A DNA stretch of 12,645 bases. It comes from Christensenella sp. UBA3700. GTDB lineage: Bacteria > Bacillota > Clostridia > Christensenellales > UBA3700. Location of the stretch: contig DFIJ01000060.1 in the NCBI GenBank assembly GCA_002372775.1, forward strand, positions 1 to 12,645. Reading direction: 5' to 3'. Position numbers and translations under genes: made by a program. Of the stretch, positions 8,001 to 12,645 are shown piece by piece. The notes below the pieces were generated by a model. It saw nothing but the letters and a program-made list of their open reading frames with translations, ran no database searches and was not told where the DNA came from. Every line of letters starts with the position of its first letter. The first letter of the stretch is position 1.

Positions 8001-8751
8001 ATATGATATGGCAAGAGCTTTTGAAAAGGCAGGCGCTGAAACAAATATCCTAGTTATTAGAAATAGAACAAGATCAGATATTGAAGAATCTATTACTGCA
8101 TTTAGAAAAGCAATAATTGAGTCTCAAATCTTAGCACTTCCAGGCGGATTTAGTGATAGCGATATTATGGATACATCAAAGTATATCGTATCTATGTTTG
8201 AAAAGAGCGAGATTAATGATGCATTCATGAATATGATTTATGATAGAGAAGGTTTGGCTTTAGGTATTGGTAATGGATTCCAAGCATTTGTTAAACTTGG
8301 ATTTATTCCATATGGTAAATTAACACCTCAAACAGAGAAGTCTTGCAACTTTATCAAGAATGATATTGGTCATCATGTTTCTTCTATTGTAAGAACAAGA
8401 ATAGCAACAAATAAGACGCCATGGTTTGATGGTATTAATATTGATACAATTAGTAACGTTCCTATATCTTGCGGTATGGGTAAATTCGTTGCTTCAAAAG
8501 AAGAATTAGAAAAGATTCTAAATGAAGGTTTAGTTGCTACACAATATGTAGATAATTTAGGTGATGCAACAATGGTAAGTCCATATAATCCAACAGGATC
8601 AACTTTTGCCATTGAAGGATTAATTTCTCCAGATGGACATATCTTAGGTAAGATGGGTCATAGTGAAAGAGTAGGTAAGGATTTATATAAGAACATTAGA
8701 GGTTCATTCGACATGGACATCTTTAAAGCAGGTGTAGATTACTTCAAGTAG
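5029..8751 (+). CDS. PurL-like protein (FGAM synthase family, fused synthetase and GATase) with degenerate active sites
   Basis: A 1240-residue homolog of the long clostridial phosphoribosylformylglycinamidine synthase, which makes FGAM from FGAR, ATP and glutamine in purine synthesis. The architecture is complete: N-terminal PurS-like region (1-150), linker, two PurM-like synthetase halves (about 200-960) and a C-terminal class I glutamine amidotransferase (975-1240). Retained motifs include TEIEPYGGAATG (322-333), LNVCSQKG (641-648), GGKDSM (773-778), FPGTTCEYD (985-993) and GHSER (1210-1214). Hallmark residues are lost: DHVKH (217-221) for DHCRH, ETANSP (316-321) for ETHNHP, SPFVG for SPFHG (706-710), GIGNGFQ (1079-1085) for GICNGFQ, and SCGMG (1147-1151) for SHGEG. 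The open frame is intact, so it is not a simple pseudogene. Start: GAGG at 5021-5024, close to the ATG. No pur genes adjoin it; recX follows after 1 nt. Homology is certain, FGAM synthase activity is doubtful. Confidence 0.9.
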   Translation: MIRRLFVEQKTEYNSKALDLKEELENLFSINIEDLRIFDRYDIEGLSDYVFDRFQSFIFYEPSLEYVYTKNPTRGYRSFAIEPLTETADTKAENAETCIRIISAGDEPKVKTATVYAFSGVADTDFEKIKAYIINPLVNKEAMLDLPDTLKVEYKKPQNVLYDSFISLKNNELQPFYDSQNFAISFEDLKLIQDYFKDIKRNPTETEIKVLDTLWSDHVKHSVIDTEITSININSDNPHIERAYSQYKRIAKEFSEENANSYVSLRDIATIAIKKLQKQGRLKNLVTTLERNVSAIDVDVDVNGKNEKWVVMFKTETANSPTEIEPYGGAATGLSAAVLDPLTGRSFTYQAMRVSGSADPRDSKIDLQNKKLSQKTISTKSAMGHAEIGTQIGVPTGLSYEMYHENYKAKHLEANFVIGAGKKENMMAAEAECGDIIMIVGEKTSRVGCGAASAASRKDTDIKSSSFEKGDPLISRALQRLVRRKEATSIVKRCTDVSTGGLAVALLESARSFDVNLNLVPRVDESLSGTEIAISETQDRIVVVLDDVKQDEFIKIANQENLAATKIATVTDSGLVRMFYNGDTVVNLNRDFVDLKGVKVKQDVVINEKVTKYMNKPSQAANKFFEDGDFRGALLADLSRLNVCSQKGRAQMCDSTINSNTIFMPYGGKYQETESIVMAAKIPVNGETDTATVASFGCSPYLMSESPFVGSIYSIIISISKQIAAGVKLGNIKLNLQQYFKNLGNDKERWGEPTSALLGALYAQLNLGICSIGGKDSMNGTFGNLDVPPTIISFACGISKASKLISNDFNEKSDAKNIYRIHIRRDEYGVPDFDDAQKVYLAIGTAIENGDIVSANVVEEGGAISAVFKSCMGNRIGTTWEEISEDLFAPLFGDFVVQASDVSSLAGLDVKLIAKINGTRTADLCGEEFKFGDAFDAYTKTLDDVYPTVYQNDEVENVSKLIYCVREIRDNVSMTVPPKVLIPVFPGTTCEYDMARAFEKAGAETNILVIRNRTRSDIEESITAFRKAIIESQILALPGGFSDSDIMDTSKYIVSMFEKSEINDAFMNMIYDREGLALGIGNGFQAFVKLGFIPYGKLTPQTEKSCNFIKNDIGHHVSSIVRTRIATNKTPWFDGINIDTISNVPISCGMGKFVASKEELEKILNEGLVATQYVDNLGDATMVSPYNPTGSTFAIEGLISPDGHILGKMGHSERVGKDLYKNIRGSFDMDIFKAGVDYFK

Positions 8752-8752
8752 A

Positions 8753-9382
8753 ATGTCAGAAATTACAAAGATTCAAGCCCAAGTAAAAAATCAAGATAGA
8801 TGCAATCTATATTTAGATGGCGAATATTGTTGTTCGTTATCTAAATTTGTTGTTCTAAAAAACTATATTTTTGTTGGAAAAGAGATTACAGAGCAAGAAT
8901 TATTAGAACTTGCTTTTGAATCAGACAAAGATGCAGCTTTTTCTTGGTCTGTTGAATATGTATGCTCTTATGTGCCTACAAAAAAGCAATTAATAAAGAA
9001 ATTATATGAGAAAAAATACACAAAAGCTGTGGTAGATTATTGTATTCAAAAGTGTGAAGAATATGGTTATATTGATGATAAAAAATATGCGCAAGCTTAT
9101 GTGTTCCAAAATAGAAAAGTAAAAGGAAAAATTAGACTTGCTCAAGAATTAAAACTAAAGGGTATTAAACAAGAGTATATAGATTTAGCTCTTGCAGATT
9201 ATGATGAGAATAACGAAGATGGTTGCTTAATTCTTGCAAGAAAAAGAGCATTAAATAAAGATTTGGATGATCCTAAAGTTTGTGCTTCAATAGCAAGATT
9301 TTTGCAATATCGCGGATATGAATATGACGATATTAAAGCAGCTCTAGATAAAATTAAGATGGAGGCTAAAGAAAATGATTGA
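8753..9382 (+). CDS. recX: Regulatory protein RecX
   Basis: A 209-residue cytoplasmic RecX homolog; the family binds RecA filaments and limits recombination and SOS activity. An N-terminal extension (1-60: KIQAQVKNQDRCNLYLDGEYCCSL) matches the beta-rich leader found in many Bacillota RecX proteins. It is followed by three-helix repeats: around 64-110 (YVCSYVPTKKQLIKKLYEKKY, then GYIDDKKYAQAYV at 105-117), 120-150 (KGKIRLAQELKLKGI) and 155-205 (ARKRAL; IARFLQYRGYEYDDIKAAL). The length is typical. The ATG lies one nucleotide after the purL-like stop codon and has no Shine-Dalgarno sequence, so translation probably depends on ribosomes finishing the upstream gene. The 3' end overlaps nnr by 8 nt. 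RecX is usually placed near recA or alone, so coupling to a PurL homolog is unusual. Confidence 0.9.
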   Translation: MSEITKIQAQVKNQDRCNLYLDGEYCCSLSKFVVLKNYIFVGKEITEQELLELAFESDKDAAFSWSVEYVCSYVPTKKQLIKKLYEKKYTKAVVDYCIQKCEEYGYIDDKKYAQAYVFQNRKVKGKIRLAQELKLKGIKQEYIDLALADYDENNEDGCLILARKRALNKDLDDPKVCASIARFLQYRGYEYDDIKAALDKIKMEAKEND

Positions 9383-10832
9383 TGTTTATTCTGTTGAAAA
9401 TATGAGAAATGCAGATAGAAATACAATAGAAAACAAAACGCCTTCTATTGAGCTTATGAAAAGAGCAGCACATAGCGTTCTTGAAGAATTAGATTTATCT
9501 AAAAAGGTTTATATTATATCTGGTTCTGGAAATAATGGCGGTGATGGAATTGCCTTATTTAAAGAAATGATAGATTTAGGATATGCTCCAAAACTATATC
9601 TAATATCTAATAGATTATCTGAGGACTCAAATTATTTTTATGAGCAAGTAAAATATAATTTTAATGTTTTTAACATTAAAGATTGCGATTATAATGCAGA
9701 TATTATTGTAGATTGTATATTAGGTACTGGCTTTAAAGGTGATGTAAAAGATAACGTAAAGCAAGTAATTGAGAATATAAATAAATCAAATGCATATATT
9801 GTATCTGTAGATATTCCAAGTGGATTAAATGGAGATAATGGAATAGCAAGATGTTCTATAAAAGCAAATAAGACAGTTGCTATTCAATTTGCTAAATATG
9901 GTCATTACTTAAATGATGGTAAAGACTATTGTGGTGAGCTTGTTATAAAAGATATCGGAATAGATAAAACAGTAGATGATGTAATCATTTTAGAAGATAA
10001 AGATATAACACTTCCTCATAGATTAAATAATGTTAATAAAGGTTCATTTGGTAGAGCTGTAATAATCGGCGGTTTCAAGAATTATTATGGTGCTATAAAG
10101 ATTGCAAATATGGGACTTTGTGCATTAAGAATGGGGGCTGGATTAAATGTAATTGCTTGTCCAAAATCTATGGCAAATATTATAGGAGCATCTATTGTTG
10201 AAAGTACTATTTATCCAATGCAAGATAGTGATGCAGAACTTGTTTTTAATAAAGAAGAATTAGATGAACTTATAAAAATGGCATCTTCGTTTGCTATTGG
10301 AATGGGTATGGGAAATACAAGTGAAAATAAGAAGATAATATCTTATATTTTGAATAATTTTGATGGTCCAGTTTTATTAGACGCAGATGGATTAAATTCT
10401 TTAAATGGAGATGTTGATATCATTAAAAATGCTAAGGCTAAGGTTATCATAACACCTCATCCAAAAGAGTTTTCAAGACTTACAAATATAGATGTAAATA
10501 GTGTATTAGAAAACCCTGTTTCATGTGCTCAAGAATTGGCAAAGGAATTAAACGCAGTAGTTCTTTTAAAGGGCGCAACAACAATAATTTGCGATAAAGA
10601 AAAAAAATATTTTATGCCATTTGGAGGCCCTTCTTTAGCAAAGGGAGGCTCTGGTGATACATTGTCTGGAGTTATACTTGGCTTTACCTCTCAAGGCATG
10701 GATTTAATAAAATCTTGCTATATGGGTGCGTATTTATGTGCTAAGGGAGCAAAACGCGCTGAAGAAGAATACACAGAATATGGGGTTCTTGCATCTGATG
10801 TTGCTAAAGAAATCAAGCATTTACTGGGCTAG
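9375..10832 (+). CDS. nnr: Bifunctional NAD(P)H-hydrate epimerase / ADP-dependent (S)-NAD(P)H-hydrate dehydratase
   Basis: A 485-residue metabolite-repair enzyme. The N-terminal NnrE domain (1-210) interconverts R and S hydrates of NAD(P)H, and the C-terminal NnrD domain (211-485) dehydrates the S form with ADP. NnrE motifs: GSGNNGGDG (50-58), VDCILGTGFKG (112-122) and VDIPSGLNG (145-153). NnrD motifs: NKGSFGRAVIIGG (221-233), ALRMGAGL (250-257), DADGLN (336-341), ITPHPKEF (359-366), LKGAT (398-402) and the ribokinase-like anion hole and catalytic site GGSGDTLSG (424-432, Asp428). Every expected motif is present, so it should be active. The ATG overlaps the last 8 nt of recX and has a good GGAGG at 9361-9365 with a 9-nt spacer, inside recX. 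It closes the purL-like/recX/nnr unit. No hairpin terminator is visible after it. Confidence 0.95.
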   Translation: MIDVYSVENMRNADRNTIENKTPSIELMKRAAHSVLEELDLSKKVYIISGSGNNGGDGIALFKEMIDLGYAPKLYLISNRLSEDSNYFYEQVKYNFNVFNIKDCDYNADIIVDCILGTGFKGDVKDNVKQVIENINKSNAYIVSVDIPSGLNGDNGIARCSIKANKTVAIQFAKYGHYLNDGKDYCGELVIKDIGIDKTVDDVIILEDKDITLPHRLNNVNKGSFGRAVIIGGFKNYYGAIKIANMGLCALRMGAGLNVIACPKSMANIIGASIVESTIYPMQDSDAELVFNKEELDELIKMASSFAIGMGMGNTSENKKIISYILNNFDGPVLLDADGLNSLNGDVDIIKNAKAKVIITPHPKEFSRLTNIDVNSVLENPVSCAQELAKELNAVVLLKGATTIICDKEKKYFMPFGGPSLAKGGSGDTLSGVILGFTSQGMDLIKSCYMGAYLCAKGAKRAEEEYTEYGVLASDVAKEIKHLLG

Positions 10833-10850
10833 TAAGTAAAAAATAATATG

Positions 10851-10879
10851 TTGAATATAAAAAAATCGTATGATATTAT
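10851..10879 (+). promoter_or_regulatory. Sigma-A-type promoter of the GPH transporter gene
   Basis: TTGAAT (10851-10856), a 17-bp A-rich spacer, then TATTAT (10874-10879). Both hexamers deviate from consensus by a single base and the spacing is ideal. The start codon at 10912 has AAGGAAGG at 10898-10905 with a 6-nt spacer. The leader would be about 25 nt, too short for a riboswitch. No operator dyad was noted, so the transporter may be expressed without specific induction. Confidence 0.75.
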
Positions 10880-10911
10880 ATTTATATAATAATAAATAAG
10901 GAAGGTTAATT

Positions 10912-12468
10912 ATGTCAAAAATCGGAGAAGCATTAAATAAGATGCTTGGTACTGATCCAAATAGACCAGGCGAAATGCAATCTAAAGAAGTTATTTCTTA
11001 TTCCATTGCTGGTCTTGGACAAAACATTATTTGCCAACTTGTTACAACTTTCTTCATGGTATTCATGACAGACGTTGCAGGTATTGGAGATAGTGGTATT
11101 ACATATCTTGCATATATGTTCTTATTCGCAAGATTGTTCGATGCGTTTAATGATCCAATCATGGGAACAATCGTAGATTCAACAAAGTCAAAGAGTGGTA
11201 AGATGAGACCATACTTAAAATGGTCACCTATACCAATCGCTTTATTCACAATTTTACTATTCACAACTATTCCAGGTTCTGAAGCTGCAAAATTAGCTTA
11301 CGCTACTGTAGTATATCTATTATGGGGTATTGCTTATACATCTGTAGACGTTCCATATTGGGGACTTGCTTCTTCAATGACATCTGATACAGATAAGAGA
11401 AATACAATGCTTACAGTTGCTCGTTTATTCTGCACAGTTGGTTCTGGTTTAGTTTCAGTAGTAATTCCAGTTGTAACAGGTGCATTTGATAAAGGTGCTG
11501 AAAACTATACGCATACTATGCAAATTGCATACATTATTATTGCTATAGTTTCCGTAGCTTTAGCTGTACCAACATTCTGGATTGGTTATAAGAATACAAA
11601 TGAAAGATTCTATGATCCAAATAAAGAAAAGTCATCTCTTGGTGAAAACGTTAAGTTATTATTCAAGAATAAACCTATTTTACTTATGATTGCTGTAGGT
11701 GTTGTTGGTTCATTAAGAACTATTTATATGACAACAGCTATCTACTATGCAAACGTCAACTTAAACAATGCACAACTTGCAGCATTAATCTTTATGCTAG
11801 TTGTTCCAGGCGGTCTTGCTGCTACTTTATTAACACCATATCTATCTAGAAAGATGGGTAAGAGAAACTTATTCTTATGGTCACACGTAATTGGTGGTGC
11901 ATTACTTGTTCTTTTATACTTTGTTGGTTTAAAGAGTGCAGGTACAGATAATCTTTCTCAAATCTTATTCTATGTAATTATTATCTTAGCTGGTATTCCA
12001 TCAGGATTTAGTAACATCTTAACTTACTCAATGATTGGTGATAGTATCGACTACTTAGAAGATAAGACAGGTAAGAGAGCTGAAGGTATTTGCTATTCAA
12101 TGCAAACATTAATCTCAAAGATTGGTATGGCTTTAACAGCATTCGTTACATTATTAGTACTTGGTGCTTCAGGTTATGCTGCAGCTCAAGCAGGTGAAGC
12201 TTTAACAGCTGAATCAAAAGAACTTGCTGAAACATTACAAACAGTTAAAGATAACATTTGGATGGTAACAACTCTTGCTTGTGGTATCTCAATGGCTGCT
12301 TGTGCTATTCCTCTTGCATTCTATGACTTCGATGAAAAGAAGCAAGCTGCAGCTGTAGCTAGAGTTGCTGCAAGAAAAGCTGCTAATGTTTTAGATGATG
12401 TTGTTGTAGATGCTCCAGTAGATGCTGCTCCAGTAGAAACTGCAGTAGAAGAAAAGAAGGAAGATTAA
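10912..12468 (+). CDS. GPH-family (glycoside-pentoside-hexuronide) sugar:cation symporter, MFS transporter
   Basis: A 518-residue inner-membrane transporter related to melibiose and xyloside permeases (MelB, XynB types), importing a glycoside with Na+ or H+. About 12 hydrophobic segments are visible, between residues 28 and 472. The family signature DAFNDPIMGTIVDSTKSKSG followed by MRPYLKW covers residues 77-104, with the acidic residues Asp77, Asp81 and Asp89 that in MelB-type proteins serve cation coupling. VDVPYWGLASSM (145-156) and MIGDSIDYLEDKTGKRAEG (374-392) are further GPH motifs. The C-terminus (about 476-518) is a cytoplasmic tail, first Ala/Lys/Arg-rich and then Val/Ala/Asp/Glu-rich, longer than usual. 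The substrate is unknown; the beta-mannosidase at 2332-4725 makes mannosides a reasonable guess, but the genes are separated by the purL-like unit. Own promoter and a strong ribosome binding site. Confidence 0.93.
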   Translation: MSKIGEALNKMLGTDPNRPGEMQSKEVISYSIAGLGQNIICQLVTTFFMVFMTDVAGIGDSGITYLAYMFLFARLFDAFNDPIMGTIVDSTKSKSGKMRPYLKWSPIPIALFTILLFTTIPGSEAAKLAYATVVYLLWGIAYTSVDVPYWGLASSMTSDTDKRNTMLTVARLFCTVGSGLVSVVIPVVTGAFDKGAENYTHTMQIAYIIIAIVSVALAVPTFWIGYKNTNERFYDPNKEKSSLGENVKLLFKNKPILLMIAVGVVGSLRTIYMTTAIYYANVNLNNAQLAALIFMLVVPGGLAATLLTPYLSRKMGKRNLFLWSHVIGGALLVLLYFVGLKSAGTDNLSQILFYVIIILAGIPSGFSNILTYSMIGDSIDYLEDKTGKRAEGICYSMQTLISKIGMALTAFVTLLVLGASGYAAAQAGEALTAESKELAETLQTVKDNIWMVTTLACGISMAACAIPLAFYDFDEKKQAAAVARVAARKAANVLDDVVVDAPVDAAPVETAVEEKKED

Positions 12469-12497
12469 TTCCTTAAAAAATAAAACAAAAAAAGGAT

Positions 12498-12529
12498 ATT
12501 TGCCGCTTAAGATTTCTTAAGCGGCAAAT
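12498..12529. terminator. Perfect 14-bp hairpin between the GPH gene and dnaX
   Basis: ATTTGCCGCTTAAG (12498-12511), loop ATTT, then the exact reverse complement (12516-12529). The T-run needed for an intrinsic terminator is absent on the + strand, where TGAGTG follows. The sequence before the hairpin is A-rich (12475-12493), so the minus strand reads stem, 4-nt spacer, seven Ts and further T-rich sequence, a good terminator for antisense transcription. It may still weaken read-through from the GPH gene into dnaX. A protein-binding dyad is the alternative. It ends 12 nt before the dnaX ATG. Confidence 0.6.
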
Positions 12530-12541
12530 TGAGTGTAAAAT

Positions 12542-12645
12542 ATGGCTTATACATCTTTATACAGAAGATTCCGTCCACAAACATTTGATGCCATGATAGG
12601 GCAACAACATATTCGCCAAACACTAAAGAATGCTATAGTGTCTGG
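12542..12645 (+). CDS. dnaX: DNA polymerase III subunit gamma/tau, N-terminal fragment
   Basis: The first 34 codons of dnaX, cut by the window edge. The product is the clamp-loader ATPase that assembles the beta clamp on primed DNA and bridges the replisome. The N-terminal signature [15 protein letters not shown] (residues 7-21) followed by [10 protein letters not shown] is diagnostic; the Walker A loop would lie just beyond the window. The start follows from this motif, because family members begin MxYxSLYRKYRP. The upstream ribosome binding site is weak, only GAGTG at 12531-12535, squeezed between the hairpin and the ATG. No separate promoter is evident in the 73 bp after the GPH stop codon, so the gene may rely on read-through or on a promoter hidden in the A-rich spacer. 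Confidence 0.93.
   Translation, partial: MAYTSLYRRFRPQTFDAMIGQQHIRQTLKNAIVS

Noticed and set aside
5029-8751. purL as a decayed pseudogene
   Set aside because: The frame is uninterrupted for 1240 codons with normal domain order and preserved structural motifs, so drift without selection is unlikely.
10015-10075. His-to-Asn change in the NnrD HKGxFG motif (NKGSFG) as a loss of function
   Set aside because: NKG variants are familiar in Bacillota NnrD proteins and all other catalytic motifs are intact.
1-12645. CRISPR arrays, insertion sequences, tRNA or rRNA genes, prophage or attachment sites
   Set aside because: No regularly spaced repeats, transposase or integrase genes, tRNA-like clover leaves or conserved rRNA segments were seen on either strand.

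Overview
The window is AT-rich, uses the standard bacterial code (TAA, TAG and TGA all serve as stops) and carries every gene on the + strand. AGA-rich arginine codons, purine-rich ribosome binding sites and a fused long-form PurL point to a low-GC Bacillota, probably an uncultured gut Clostridia-like lineage. That placement is inference; no rRNA or tRNA gene is present to test it.

Layout. (1) 1-2284: the 3' two thirds of a topoisomerase IV subunit A gene (parC type), followed closely by a small flavin-reductase-like protein. (2) 2332-4725: a cytoplasmic GH2 beta-mannosidase with both catalytic glutamates visible. (3) 4726-5028: the only sizeable non-coding stretch. It holds an AT-rich palindrome, three perfect same-strand DnaA boxes in 41 bp, and a promoter region whose -10 box lies inside an inverted repeat. 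(4) 5029-10832: a tightly packed three-gene unit, purL-like / recX / nnr, with a 1-nt gap and an 8-nt overlap. (5) 10912-12468: a GPH-family sugar:cation symporter with its own clear promoter. (6) 12498-12645: a perfect 14-bp hairpin and the first 34 codons of dnaX.

Function. The cell would import glycosides through the symporter and trim mannosides with the beta-mannosidase, although the two genes are not in one operon. parC, recX and dnaX serve chromosome topology, recombination control and replication. Nnr repairs damaged NAD(P)H.

The most unusual object is the PurL-like protein. It keeps the full-length fold and a 1240-codon open frame but has lost residues nearly invariant in FGAM synthases. 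The glutaminase nucleophile Cys is Gly, HGEG is CGMG, and the GGD loop is changed. In the synthetase half, ETHNHP is ETANSP and DHCRH is DHVKH. Its surroundings also retain motifs such as GHSER and GGKDSM. This looks like a PurL-derived pseudoenzyme or neofunctionalised paralog, preceded by a DnaA-box cluster and translationally linked to recX. Family comparisons are from memory of consensus motifs, not from an alignment run here.
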